A DNA stretch of 64,000 bases from NCBI GenBank assembly GCA_913775715.1, contig CAJYMC010000008.1, forward strand, positions 159,226 through 223,225, in the 5' to 3' direction. Below, piece by piece: positions 23,400 through 32,611 of the stretch. Source of the stretch: an uncultured Exiguobacterium sp. (GTDB taxonomy: Bacteria > Bacillota > Bacilli > Exiguobacteriales > Exiguobacteriaceae). Every line of letters starts with the position of its first letter. Positions within the stretch are counted from its first letter, which is position 1. Under the pieces are notes generated by a model that saw only the letters and a program-made list of their open reading frames with translations, did not search any database and was not told the DNA's origin. The position numbers were made by a program, and so were the translations under genes.

Positions 23400-24161
23400 G
23401 TGTTAGATTATGATTACGAGGCATTACGAGAAATTGGACGAATCGTCGCCATGGCACGCGATGAGATGGCGGATGCCGTCAAACCGGGAATCACGACGAA
23501 GGAACTCGATGACATCGGAGCACGCATCCTGAAGGAACAGGGAGCAGAGTCTGCTCCAATCGTCATGTACGATTTCCCAGGAGCGACATGTATCAGTGTC
23601 AATGATATCGCAGCACACGGTATCCCAGGGAAGTATGTCATTCAAGAAGGTGATATCGTCAATGTCGATGTCTCGGCTGTGAAGAACGGTTACTACTCGG
23701 ACACAGGGAAGACGGTCATCGCAGGAGAAGCAAAACGTCCGGAAGATGTCCGACTCGTTGAAGTGTCATTGACGGCGCTTGAGAAAGGACTTGAAAAAGT
23801 CAAAGCCGGAACGAAGGTCAACCAGATTGGAAAAGCAATCTATGCCGAAACACGTAAGAGCGGTTTCACGGTCATCCGTAACTTAGCGGGACATGGTCTC
23901 GGTAAGACACTTCATGGTGAGCCAGAATCCATCTCGAACTACTTCAACCGTGAAGAAAACGATCTGTTGAAAGAAGGACAAGTCATCGCTGTCGAGACGT
24001 TCATTTCAACAGGAGATGAGTTCTGTATCGAAGATGAGCGGGACGGTTGGACGTTGTACACACCAAACCGGAGCCTTGTCTCACAATTCGAGCACACCGT
24101 CGTCGTCTTGAAGGACGGGTATGAGATTTTGACAAAAGTTGAAGGCAAAGAATCGTTCTAA
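23400..24161 (+). CDS. Methionine aminopeptidase, type I (YflG/MapB-like)
   Basis: Removes the N-terminal methionine from new proteins; 253 residues. The five metal ligands are in place: Asp in NVDVSA, Asp in YYSDTG, His in LAGHGLG, Glu in AVETF and Glu in FEHTV. DFPGATCISVNDIAAHGIP is typical of this type. It resembles the second enzyme YflG of B. subtilis more than the essential Map of the ribosomal-protein cluster. The start is GTG 23400, 8 bases after GGAGG. A terminator shared with menC follows. Confidence 0.92.
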   Translation: MLDYDYEALREIGRIVAMARDEMADAVKPGITTKELDDIGARILKEQGAESAPIVMYDFPGATCISVNDIAAHGIPGKYVIQEGDIVNVDVSAVKNGYYSDTGKTVIAGEAKRPEDVRLVEVSLTALEKGLEKVKAGTKVNQIGKAIYAETRKSGFTVIRNLAGHGLGKTLHGEPESISNYFNREENDLLKEGQVIAVETFISTGDEFCIEDERDGWTLYTPNRSLVSQFEHTVVVLKDGYEILTKVEGKESF

Positions 24162-24188
24162 GAAAAGCGAACGTCATAAAACACGAGA

Positions 24189-24224
24189 AGAGGCAATGGA
24201 AGTCAATCCATTGCTTCTTTTTCG
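24189..24224. terminator. Bidirectional terminator between map and menC
   Basis: GAGGCAATGGA and TCCATTGCTTC pair around AGTCAA, with T5 to the right and a weaker T-run to the left, serving the convergent genes. Confidence 0.8.
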
Positions 24225-24238
24225 TCGTGGTGTCCTTG

Positions 24239-25309
24239 TTACAAAGTAATCCGGGACGTTGCCAATTTGTTCAACTGTGATTTGGATACGGCTGGAGCAG
24301 AATACCGTATGTGTCCTTGTTCGACATGATACGGGGTCTCAAGCAAATCTTCTTCGAAATAATCGGCAGTACTTGCCATATCGATCGGATAAGCGAGTCC
24401 CGGAAGTGTTGCAAAAGCAAGGGTCTGGCGACGCCCGATTCCGCTCTCGAACATCCCCCCGAGCCAGTAAGGCGCTTTTTGTCGAAGGGATAGGGCATTC
24501 GTCAGTCCACCGACGCGTGCCGGCTTGATGTTCAGAATCTGACCGGCGTGCAGCGTCTTCATCAACTGGGCATCCGCTGGAGCGACGATGGATTCATCGA
24601 GACAAATCGGTGTCTGCAAGAGTCTGGCAAGTCGTTGATGCCCGGACCAATCCGACGCTGCGAGCGGTTGTTCCATCATAACGAGACCAAATGAATCCCA
24701 CTTTTGTAATAGAGGGAAGTCCGCTTCAGTGAAGCTACCGTTGGCGTCAAACATCAAGGGCGCCTCAGGGAAAGCGGTGCGAACCTGCTCAAGAACAGCG
24801 GTATCCGTCGGGGCGAGCTTCAGCTTGATCCGTCCATAGCCGGAGGCGAGCGCTTGTCCGACAGCTTCGACGGTCTGCGTTGCGGAAGCCCGTCCGAGTG
24901 CTTTCCCGCAAGGTACGAGGGATGATTCATCACCTCCGAGATACGTGGCGAGCGATTGCCCGGCAGCTGATGCGAATAACTCGTAGACTGCACCTTCGAA
25001 CATCGCCTTTGCCATCGGATTACCTTGCACGATGCGGAAACGATCCGTAACGTCTGCTGGATGATGGAGCGGTTGTTCAAGTAACCGATACAGCAGCGGA
25101 GCAATTCCTTGGAGGGAGTGCTGTGTTTCCGATGTATACCACGGTGTATCGAACGCGACACCTTCCCCGTAACCGATTCGTCCTTCCGAATCAATCAGAC
25201 GCAAAATCGTCGTCCGGCGTACCGTCAGCGTCGAGAGTGCGGTTTGCATCGGACGACGAAAGACGAGCGGAACATCGAACAGTTCGGCAGACCGGAGCGT
25301 GATGCTCAT
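24239..25309 (-). CDS. menC: o-Succinylbenzoate synthase
   Basis: Enolase-superfamily enzyme that dehydrates SHCHC to o-succinylbenzoate in menaquinone synthesis; 356 residues. Catalytic and metal-binding residues are visible: KLKL (acid/base Lys), Asp in MFDANGS, Glu in MEQPL, Asp in CLDES and the second Lys in NIKPARVGG. It has the length of the OSBS/N-succinylamino acid racemase group. The ATG overlaps the menE stop (ATGA), and it is the last gene of the men operon. Confidence 0.93.
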   Translation of the reverse strand: MSITLRSAELFDVPLVFRRPMQTALSTLTVRRTTILRLIDSEGRIGYGEGVAFDTPWYTSETQHSLQGIAPLLYRLLEQPLHHPADVTDRFRIVQGNPMAKAMFEGAVYELFASAAGQSLATYLGGDESSLVPCGKALGRASATQTVEAVGQALASGYGRIKLKLAPTDTAVLEQVRTAFPEAPLMFDANGSFTEADFPLLQKWDSFGLVMMEQPLAASDWSGHQRLARLLQTPICLDESIVAPADAQLMKTLHAGQILNIKPARVGGLTNALSLRQKAPYWLGGMFESGIGRRQTLAFATLPGLAYPIDMASTADYFEEDLLETPYHVEQGHIRYSAPAVSKSQLNKLATSRITL

Positions 25310-26679
25310 AATGACTCCTTTAGTTGCTTCCGCAATAGTTTACCGTTCGCATTGCGTGGCAGCGCACTATGATAGATATAATCAACCGGACATTTATATT
25401 TAGCGAGCAATTGACTGATCTCGTTGCGGACCATGACTTCATCGAGTGTACTGACGATGAAGGCGACCGGAACCTGTCCCCATTTAGCATCAAATCGTCC
25501 GACGACACCTGCTTCCTGAATCCCATCAATCGAGAGAAGTGCTGATTCGACTTCAGCTGGATAAATGTTTTCCCCACCTGAGATGATGAGGTCGCTTCGA
25601 CGATCGAGAACATAGAGGTATCCGTCGGCGTCCAGACGTCCTAAGTCACCAGTCTTGAAAAAACCGTCTGCCGTAAAGGCGTCTGCCGTTTTCTCTTCCT
25701 CATGAAAATAGCCTTTCATGATCGTCGGTCCTTTGACTTCGATTTCTTGATGACGAGTAATGCGAATTTGTGTCGGATGAATTGCTTGTCCGGCAGATCC
25801 GATTTTTCGTAAGGCATCCTCAGGCAAGAGAGTTGCAATTTGTGACGCGGTTTCCGTCATCCCGTATGTCTGCATGACCGGGATATTGCGGTCGAGTGCA
25901 CGCGTCAGAATCGGTAATGGTACAGGACCGCCTCCTGTCAGTACGACGCGAAGTGCGTGGCGACGTAGTCCGGCTTCAAGCAGTCGATCAAGCATGACCG
26001 AGACGAGTGAGACGTGGGTGATCTTTTCTGTCGTAATCCAGTGCAAGGCGCGTTCTGGCGAAAAATGTGGCTCAAGAATGATCGGTACTCCATAGATGAC
26101 TGCCCGATAGACGACAGCTAATCCGCTCATATGGAACAGTGGTGTGACGATCAAAAAACGATCCTCTGGCAGTGATCCGATATGACGCGCGGCGTTCGTC
26201 GCACTTGAGAAATGATTCAACATCGTCTGTTCGACAGCTTTCGGGTGTCCGGTCGTACCACTCGTAAAGAGCATTGATTGGACGTATTGCTTGGGCATAT
26301 GGCGTATTAACAGGTCAGGGGCTTCTTTTTCATAAGAGAAAGCCCGACATGGAATCGTGGTATCGAGTGTCCGGTCCGTTACGACGAGTCGCACATCCGC
26401 CTGCTTAAATTGGCGTAATACTTCTGTCTGCGTCAAACGTGTGTTGATCGGAACGACGGTCAGTTCGAGCAATTGAGCAGCGTGAAGAGCAACAATATAC
26501 TGTGCACTCGAGGGACAGTAAAGGGCGATCCGGTCTCCGCGTGTTACGATCGTCGCCCAAGTACTTGCTAAGCGATGCGCGCGTACATATAGTTCAGACC
26601 ATGACCAGCGCTCTGTTTCCGTAATGAGCGCGATGTCATCCGGTTGCTCTTTTGCCCGTGTATAGATCCAAGGATACAA
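25306..26679 (-). CDS. menE: o-Succinylbenzoate-CoA ligase
   Basis: Adenylate-forming ligase that activates o-succinylbenzoate with CoA; 457 residues. Motifs: the AMP-binding P-loop MLFTSGTTGHPKAV, TYGMTE, GYFHEEEKT, KTGDLG and the C-terminal lysine region NANGKLLRKQL. I choose TTG 26679 (reads LYPWIYTRA), about 6 bases after AAAGGAAGTG; upstream in-frame codons lie within the menB-menE terminator. It is the only men gene here separated from its upstream neighbour by a terminator. Confidence 0.92.
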   Translation of the reverse strand: MYPWIYTRAKEQPDDIALITETERWSWSELYVRAHRLASTWATIVTRGDRIALYCPSSAQYIVALHAAQLLELTVVPINTRLTQTEVLRQFKQADVRLVVTDRTLDTTIPCRAFSYEKEAPDLLIRHMPKQYVQSMLFTSGTTGHPKAVEQTMLNHFSSATNAARHIGSLPEDRFLIVTPLFHMSGLAVVYRAVIYGVPIILEPHFSPERALHWITTEKITHVSLVSVMLDRLLEAGLRRHALRVVLTGGGPVPLPILTRALDRNIPVMQTYGMTETASQIATLLPEDALRKIGSAGQAIHPTQIRITRHQEIEVKGPTIMKGYFHEEEKTADAFTADGFFKTGDLGRLDADGYLYVLDRRSDLIISGGENIYPAEVESALLSIDGIQEAGVVGRFDAKWGQVPVAFIVSTLDEVMVRNEISQLLAKYKCPVDYIYHSALPRNANGKLLRKQLKESL

Positions 26680-26705
26680 AATAGTCACTTCCTTTATGAT
26701 GAATA

Positions 26706-26745
26706 TACGAAAAAGGTTCAATGTCAGAAGACGATTGAACCTTTT
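26706..26745 (-). terminator. Terminator between menB and menE
   Basis: On the minus strand AAAAAAAGGTTCAAT pairs with ATTGAACCTTTTT, a 12-bp or longer stem ending in a T-run, inside the men operon. It would reduce or stop read-through into menE-menC. Confidence 0.8.
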
Positions 26746-26750
26746 TTTCA

Positions 26751-27575
26751 TTATGGGAAACGCGGGAACTGTCCGAAGTCAGGATTGCGTTTTTCTTTGA
26801 ACGCATCGCGTCCTTCTTTTGCTTCGTCTGTTGTATAGTACAGCAACGTAGCGTCTCCAGCGAGTTGCTGAATCCCTGCAAGACCATCTGAATCGGCGTT
26901 GAATGCCGCTTTGAGGAAACGAAGAGCCGTTGGCGAATGTTGAAGGATTTCAGCACACCATTGAATCGTTTCTTGCTCGAGATCTGCGAGTGGAACGACC
27001 GTATTGACGAGTCCCATATCAAGTGCTTGCTGTGCGTCATATTGACGGCAGAGGTACCAGATTTCACGCGCTTTCTTGTGTCCAACAACGCGTGCGAGGT
27101 AACCAGAGCCATATCCAGCATCGAATGAACCGACTTTTGGACCTGTTTGTCCGAAGCGGGCGTTGTCCGCAGCGATTGTCAAGTCACACACGAGGTGAAG
27201 GACATGTCCGCCGCCAATCGCATAACCTGCGACCATTGCGATGACTGGTTTCGGGATAACACGAATCAAACGTTGAAGATCAAGGACGTTCAAGCGTGGA
27301 ATTTCGTCGTCGCCGACATATCCACCATGTCCACGTACCTTTTGGTCTCCACCAGAACAGAATGCGAGATCGCCTTCACCTGTTAAGATGATGACGCCGA
27401 CGTTTTGATCGTCACGTGCGCGTGAAAATGCGTCGATGAGTTCGTGGACCGTGTGTGGTCGGAACGCGTTGCGAACTTCTGGGCGGTTGATCGTGATTTT
27501 CGCGATCCCGTTCCATTGTTCATATTTGATGTCTTCATAGCTACGGGCTGATACCCATTCCGGAGCGTATTTCAT
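26751..27575 (-). CDS. menB: 1,4-Dihydroxy-2-naphthoyl-CoA synthase
   Basis: Crotonase-fold enzyme that closes the second ring of menaquinone; 274 residues. Typical blocks are [17 protein letters not shown], the oxyanion-hole region [44 protein letters not shown], and [18 protein letters not shown]. The ATG follows GGGGGAATTCAC. It lies 18 bases after menH. It is highly conserved, so the call is firm. Confidence 0.96.
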   Translation of the reverse strand: MKYAPEWVSARSYEDIKYEQWNGIAKITINRPEVRNAFRPHTVHELIDAFSRARDDQNVGVIILTGEGDLAFCSGGDQKVRGHGGYVGDDEIPRLNVLDLQRLIRVIPKPVIAMVAGYAIGGGHVLHLVCDLTIAADNARFGQTGPKVGSFDAGYGSGYLARVVGHKKAREIWYLCRQYDAQQALDMGLVNTVVPLADLEQETIQWCAEILQHSPTALRFLKAAFNADSDGLAGIQQLAGDATLLYYTTDEAKEGRDAFKEKRNPDFGQFPRFP

Positions 27576-27593
27576 GTGAATTCCCCCAATATG

Positions 27594-28370
27594 TTAGTGA
27601 TGAATAAGTAGATTCTCTACCATTGTAACAAACTTTTGCGGTTGGTCGATATGTGGGGCGTGCGAAGCATGCAAAATCACGTGAATTTTTTCAGGTGACG
27701 CCGCGCGTGAAGCGATGGCACGGAATTTTTCATCCTCTTCCCCGACGATCCAATCAATCTTTTTCGGAAGACATGACCAAAGAGAGGGCATGCTCCCTGT
27801 ACCTTGTGCTCGAAGCGAAGCGCTCAGACCTTCAACTGTTTGGGACAGGCGCTCCTGACGCAGTCGCGTACGTTGCGATTCCGGCAGAAAGGCTTGGGGT
27901 TTAAACAGTCCAAGTGTCTCCCAGTGATCGATGAAAGCTTCGAGTCCGCCTTTTTCGAGTCGCTCCGCTAACTTTCGATCGGATGTACGACGTACTTTTC
28001 GCTCGATTGCCGTCTGGATACCGGGTGTCGTACTAACAGCGATCGTCCGAGCGATTTGCTCAGAGACGACGCTCAGCATTAAGGCGATTCGTCCGCCCAT
28101 CGAATACCCGAGGATGATCCATTGTTCGGAGCGGGTAGCGAGCAGCGCTTCAAGATCCTTGACCTGTTGCGTCAAACGCATTCGTTGCTCAGGTGCCGGT
28201 GTCGTTTTTCCATGCCCCATCAAATCAAGACGGTAGACGGTGAAGTGAGTCGATAAATGCTCACTTAGCATGTCCCACGTCGAGAGGGAGCCTGTAAAAC
28301 CATGGAGCAGTAGGAGTGGTGGACCATCGCCTTCGATTTTCACGTTATAAGGATGACCGCGTAAAATCAT
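27594..28370 (-). CDS. menH: SHCHC synthase, MenH
   Basis: Alpha/beta hydrolase that eliminates pyruvate from SEPHCHC; 258 residues. The nucleophile elbow is GYSMGG, an early LLLHGFTGS forms the oxyanion region, and the catalytic His is in HASHAPHID near the end. The start is ATG 28370 after GAGGTG, overlapping the menD stop (ATGA). The position between menD and menB matches B. subtilis and supports the specific function. Confidence 0.92.
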   Translation of the reverse strand: MILRGHPYNVKIEGDGPPLLLLHGFTGSLSTWDMLSEHLSTHFTVYRLDLMGHGKTTPAPEQRMRLTQQVKDLEALLATRSEQWIILGYSMGGRIALMLSVVSEQIARTIAVSTTPGIQTAIERKVRRTSDRKLAERLEKGGLEAFIDHWETLGLFKPQAFLPESQRTRLRQERLSQTVEGLSASLRAQGTGSMPSLWSCLPKKIDWIVGEEDEKFRAIASRAASPEKIHVILHASHAPHIDQPQKFVTMVENLLIHH

Positions 28371-30010
28371 CGGAACACCTCGGCTAGCGCTTGATTCGTC
28401 ACGTCCCAAATCGAACGATGCATTTGTACGTTCTCTGTTCGTGTCGTCTTGACTTCAAGAATCCGAGTGACGTTCGTCTCTTCTGCAAGTGCTTGACGTA
28501 ATGCAGCAATCGAATCGATCGCCTGGTACGTCACACCGTAGCCGGAAGCGAGGGAAGCGAAGTCGAGATGCTGTGGTGTACCGAAGAGTGGCTCGAACAC
28601 TGCTTGCTCGAGTTGTTGTTGTGGTAAAAAGCTAAAGATGCCGCCACCCGCATTGTTGATGAGAATGATCGTTAACGGAAGCGTCCGTGCTGTCATCAGA
28701 CCGTTGATATCATGAATGAACGCCAAGTCGCCGACGAGTAAGTAGCGGTGTGTGGCGTCAAACGTTGCTCCGAGCGCACTGGAAAGAATCCCGTCAATTC
28801 CATTCGCCCCTCGGTTCGCGAGTAGACGAAGCGGTGTTCCTGTCGGCAGGAACGTATCGATATCCCGGATCGGCATACTGTTTGAAACGAAGAGACTTCC
28901 GTCCTGTAACGTCGTCAACGCGCGGACGACGTTATACTCCGTCATCTCCTCTTGGTCAATCGTTTTAAAGGCGTCAGAGACAAGTCGCTCTGCCTGCTGT
29001 AACAGATTGAGGTACATAGGGTCATGCGGAACCGATTCATGATGTTCGAGTTGTCGCGCGTGACCAATTACGAAATCCGAATGGAGTTGCGGGTCACGCC
29101 AATTTCCTGGATGACCGACGACCGTTGTCGGAATATCCCGAGACCAAAGCAGATAAGGTTTTGAAGTTGGCATGGCGCCGAAACGAACGATTCGATCCGG
29201 TCGGATATGCTGAGCGGTAGCGGGATGCTTGAGCCATGTATCGTAATAGGCAAAAACGTGAGCATCTTGCGATTGTCGTCCTTGACTGAGCGGATCCGCT
29301 AACACCGGAATCCCGGCTTGTTTCGCATACGAGATGACAATCTGACTTTCTGCCGCAGTGAGTTGTGGTCCAAGCACAAAAAGAAGACGTTCTTGTTGAA
29401 GTGCGGTCGCTAAAGCACTGTTTACGCCCGATGTCGGCTCAGGTAAAACGCCGACCGGGCGTCCTGTCCGTAAGAGGTCAAGTTCCGGTACGAGGGGTTC
29501 ACGTAACGGGACATTGATTTGAACCGGTCCTGCTGGTTCCGTCAGGGAGAGTAAGGTCGCGCGTTGTGCGACATGAGCGACGTAAGGAAGACTTGCTTCT
29601 TCTGCTAACGGAAGATCAAACGCATGGCGAACCTGCTTCCCGTACAGTCCGACTTGATCGATGGCTTGCGGGGCCCCGACATTCCGTAACTCATGTGGAC
29701 GATCGGCGGTCAAGACGATCAACGGAAGTTCAAAGATGTTCGCTTCGGTCACTGCTGAATAATAGTTCGTCGCAGCGGTACCACTCGTACAAATTAACGC
29801 AACAGGACGAACGCGTTCTTCCGTTCGCGTGAGACCCAAAGCAAAAAAACTAGCCGACCGTTCGTCAACAAGGACGTGGGTACGGCTAGACGGATGTAGA
29901 AAAGCAGCAATAGCGAGTGGTGTCGACCGGGAACCGGGACTGATGACGAAGTCCCGGACACCGGACGCGACGAGCGTATCGATTAGTGTATGCATCCACT
30001 TAGTCAACAT
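28367..30010 (-). CDS. menD: MenD (SEPHCHC synthase)
   Basis: Thiamin-diphosphate enzyme that adds 2-oxoglutarate to isochorismate; 547 residues, slightly short for the family. The N-terminus has VISPGSRSTPLAIAAF; LICTSGTAATNYYSAVTEA follows, and the cofactor motif is GDLAFIHDINGL...IILINNAGGGIFSFLP. I place the start at ATG 30010 (MLTKWMHTLI), 9-10 bases after AAAAGGATG; it overlaps the menF end by 11 bases. Longer upstream reading only runs inside menF. Confidence 0.94.
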   Translation of the reverse strand: MLTKWMHTLIDTLVASGVRDFVISPGSRSTPLAIAAFLHPSSRTHVLVDERSASFFALGLTRTEERVRPVALICTSGTAATNYYSAVTEANIFELPLIVLTADRPHELRNVGAPQAIDQVGLYGKQVRHAFDLPLAEEASLPYVAHVAQRATLLSLTEPAGPVQINVPLREPLVPELDLLRTGRPVGVLPEPTSGVNSALATALQQERLLFVLGPQLTAAESQIVISYAKQAGIPVLADPLSQGRQSQDAHVFAYYDTWLKHPATAQHIRPDRIVRFGAMPTSKPYLLWSRDIPTTVVGHPGNWRDPQLHSDFVIGHARQLEHHESVPHDPMYLNLLQQAERLVSDAFKTIDQEEMTEYNVVRALTTLQDGSLFVSNSMPIRDIDTFLPTGTPLRLLANRGANGIDGILSSALGATFDATHRYLLVGDLAFIHDINGLMTARTLPLTIILINNAGGGIFSFLPQQQLEQAVFEPLFGTPQHLDFASLASGYGVTYQAIDSIAALRQALAEETNVTRILEVKTTRTENVQMHRSIWDVTNQALAEVFR

Positions 30011-31385
30011 AGATATCATCCTTTTCAATCGAACCGACGTGTGAAAGTGCTTGTAACATCGGTGATAGTTTAGTTTCCGTTTCTGCCAGTTCGCTATCGA
30101 GATGAGAACCTTCAACAAGACCGCAACCGGCATAAAGAATGACAGCACGTTCCGTGAATAGTCCAGAGCGGATGGCGACGATGAATTCCCCGTCATCCTG
30201 TCCATTCATCCAACCGACGGGTGAACCGTACCAACCCCGTTCGAACGTTTCGATCTCTTGGATCGCATCAACCGCCAACTGCTTTGGTTCGCCACCAAGT
30301 GCCGGTGTCGGATGCAGTTTTTCAATCAGTTGAAATAACGTGACGTCTGCTTTTAAACGCGCCGTAATCGGTGTATAGAGGTGTTGGATGTGACGATTCT
30401 TTAAGAGAATCGGCGTATCCGGACAATCCAGTTTCTCTGAAAAAGCAGATAACGTCCGTTCGATTGAATCAGCGACGATTCCGTGCTCCATCCGGTTCTT
30501 TTGATCTTGTAATAACGATTGACCGAGTGCCTCATCCATTTCATCTGTCTCATGGCGTGGTGCAGAACCGGCGACAGCTGCTGTCTCAAGACGACGTCCG
30601 TGTTTTTGGACGAGTCGTTCCGGTGTGGCTCCGATGAAGGCTTCTTCCGGATTCGGTTGGAAGCAGAAGACATAGCTACCGGGCTGCGTATCTTCGAGTT
30701 CAGCGACGACAGCGGCTACATCAAGTGGACGGTCCAGTTCATAGACGACTTCCCGCGCCAAAACGATTTTTTCAAGTGTCGTCTCCAAATAGTGCATCGC
30801 TTGTTGAAACGAAGCTTCGAAGGCTTCATTTCCATCCCGGGATAGCCGTAAACGCGTGACACCTGTTGAGGTCCGTGTTTGCGGTTTATTAACTTTTGCG
30901 AAATCAAGTGCGAGCTGATTTAAGATCGAATCAACTTGATCCATCGGTTCAACACGAGCAAAAATCGTCACACGTGTCTTACCATCTTGCTCTAAAAATA
31001 AAAACTTCGGAATCGTCATCGAAGCGTCTCCAAAGGAGGACCAGCGATAATCCGGTTGGTTGAGTTCGGTGAAAGAGAATCCGCTGAACGCAAATAAATC
31101 ATGACCGACATGGTCGCGATTCAAGTTTGCCCATTGTGATTGAATTCGTAAAAAACGATCCGTTCCTGAAGCCTGAAGTTGTTGTACGATGCCAAACCCG
31201 ATGGCCCGCATCGAGCGATCAGGTGTCGCGAAATAAAATCGTTCCTCGATACCCTGTTCGAGGGAACGCATGTCAGTTGCTTCGATTTCCCATGAATACG
31301 AAGCGAGTATAGGTCGTTGTGAGGCGTTCGCCTGACTGACGGCCTGTTCGATACACTGTTTTAGCTCTTGTTGAGCGTAAGCCAT
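30000..31385 (-). CDS. menF: Isochorismate synthase
   Basis: Converts chorismate to isochorismate, the first menaquinone-specific step; 461 residues. It belongs to the anthranilate synthase/MenF superfamily: QPNPEEAFIGATPERLVQ, the catalytic KIVLAREVVYE region, EHGIVADSIERTL, TPALGGEPKQLAVDAIQEIETFERGWYGSPVGW, and FIVAIRSGLF with Mg-binding Glu nearby. The start is ATG 31385 or ATG 31394; both sit near AGGGGGC and only the first has good spacing. It is the first gene of the men operon. Confidence 0.93.
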   Translation of the reverse strand: MAYAQQELKQCIEQAVSQANASQRPILASYSWEIEATDMRSLEQGIEERFYFATPDRSMRAIGFGIVQQLQASGTDRFLRIQSQWANLNRDHVGHDLFAFSGFSFTELNQPDYRWSSFGDASMTIPKFLFLEQDGKTRVTIFARVEPMDQVDSILNQLALDFAKVNKPQTRTSTGVTRLRLSRDGNEAFEASFQQAMHYLETTLEKIVLAREVVYELDRPLDVAAVVAELEDTQPGSYVFCFQPNPEEAFIGATPERLVQKHGRRLETAAVAGSAPRHETDEMDEALGQSLLQDQKNRMEHGIVADSIERTLSAFSEKLDCPDTPILLKNRHIQHLYTPITARLKADVTLFQLIEKLHPTPALGGEPKQLAVDAIQEIETFERGWYGSPVGWMNGQDDGEFIVAIRSGLFTERAVILYAGCGLVEGSHLDSELAETETKLSPMLQALSHVGSIEKDDIYVD

Positions 31386-31427
31386 ACCGCTCATTGCCCC
31401 CTAGTCTGTAGATACTGTGATATGTTT

Positions 31428-31522
31428 CACTTAATCTAAGTGTAAACTTTTTGCGGACAAAAAAGAAGGAATAAGCTATCTTGGATTGAACATTGACAGC
31501 AAAAAACGAAACCCGATACACT
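31428..31522. promoter_or_regulatory. Divergent menF/menA promoter region
   Basis: The plus-strand menA promoter is TTGACA (31493-31498), an 18-base spacer and TACACT (31517-31522). On the minus strand menF may use TTTACA near 31442-31447. The 10-mer TACACTTAGA occurs at 31517-31526 (plus) and 31435-31444 (minus), overlapping both promoters. The minus copy extends to an imperfect palindrome (CACTTA-ATC-TAAGTG, 31428-31442). A shared operator is plausible. Confidence 0.5.
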
Positions 31523-31544
31523 TAGACAGGAAAGGGGTTATTAT

Positions 31545-32438
31545 ATGAATAAATCAATCGCTGTCTATTGGCGAATGACACGACCGCATACACTGACAGC
31601 AAGTTTTGTTCCGGTCGTCGTCGGTACGGCAGTTGTCGCACCACGCGTGGAATCGATACGCTTGGATTTGTTCGTGGCGATGTTGATCGCATCGATGTTG
31701 ATTCAAATCGCAACGAATCTGTTCAATGAATACTACGATTACAAGCGTGGTTTAGATACAGAGGAATCGGTCGGAATCGGTGGATCAATCGTACGTGACG
31801 GATTTAAACCGGGTACGATCCTAGCGTTCGCACTTACATTGTACGGCATCTCCGCCTTACTCGGTGTGTATCTGTGCATCGAGACTTCGTGGTGGTTGCT
31901 TGTCGTAGGACTCATCTCGATGTTCGTCGGATATATTTACACAGGAGGACCATTACCGATCGCTTATACACCGTTCGGAGAAGTCGTTGCCGGCTTTTTC
32001 ATGGGGTATATCATCATCGCGATCTCCGCATACTTGCAAATTGGTTATGTACCAACGGAAGCCGTTGCGATTTCGGTACCTGTTGCCATCTTGATCGGTT
32101 CGATCCTACTTGCGAACAACATTCGGGACTTGGATAATGACAAGGTCAACGGGCGAAAAACGATTGCCTGTCTTGTCGGACATCGTCGTGCCGTGTACGT
32201 CTTGATCGGATTTTTTGCGGCAGCTATTTTGTCACTCATCATTGCTGTACTGGCATTCGAAGTCTCTTGGTTTGCGTTACTCGCGTTGTTGAGTATTCCG
32301 CTCATGATTAAAGCGGTTCGTCTCTTCTGGGAAGACTTGCCACCGGAAAAACTGATGCCTGGTATGGCACAAACCGGTAAAGTAAATACGATTTTCGGAT
32401 TATTGCTCGCAATCAGTCTCGTGATCGCGAATATCTAA
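31545..32438 (+). CDS. menA: 1,4-Dihydroxy-2-naphthoate polyprenyltransferase
   Basis: Integral membrane prenyltransferase (UbiA superfamily) that attaches the isoprenoid tail to give demethylmenaquinone; 297 residues, about eight to nine membrane helices. The aspartate-rich motifs are NLFNEYYDYKRGLD (first) and NNIRDLDNDKVNGRKT (second). The ATG follows AAAGGGG. It is divergent from menF and carries its own consensus promoter and terminator. A methyltransferase (menG) is not in the window. Confidence 0.94.
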   Translation: MNKSIAVYWRMTRPHTLTASFVPVVVGTAVVAPRVESIRLDLFVAMLIASMLIQIATNLFNEYYDYKRGLDTEESVGIGGSIVRDGFKPGTILAFALTLYGISALLGVYLCIETSWWLLVVGLISMFVGYIYTGGPLPIAYTPFGEVVAGFFMGYIIIAISAYLQIGYVPTEAVAISVPVAILIGSILLANNIRDLDNDKVNGRKTIACLVGHRRAVYVLIGFFAAAILSLIIAVLAFEVSWFALLALLSIPLMIKAVRLFWEDLPPEKLMPGMAQTGKVNTIFGLLLAISLVIANI

Positions 32439-32448
32439 ATCGAATCAA

Positions 32449-32476
32449 AACAGCAGGCGATTCGCCTGCTGTTTTT
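32449..32476 (+). terminator. Terminator after menA
   Basis: AACAGCAGGCGA pairs with the directly following TTCGCCTGCTGTT and runs into T6. Confidence 0.88.
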
Positions 32477-32512
32477 TCATATGAAGATAGAGATTAGAAA
32501 AAAGTGCTTCGG

Positions 32513-32541
32513 TTGTCACTGATTTAAAATTTTACTATAAT
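32513..32541 (+). promoter_or_regulatory. Promoter of the PfkB kinase gene
   Basis: TTGTCA, a 17-base spacer, then perfect TATAAT (32536-32541), about 70 bases before the start codon. Confidence 0.75.
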
Positions 32542-32611
32542 TGAAGCAATGTGCCTGAAAGATCAATTTAAGGATCGGGAATCAGGAAATATGGTTAGAG
32601 GTGGAACTGGA

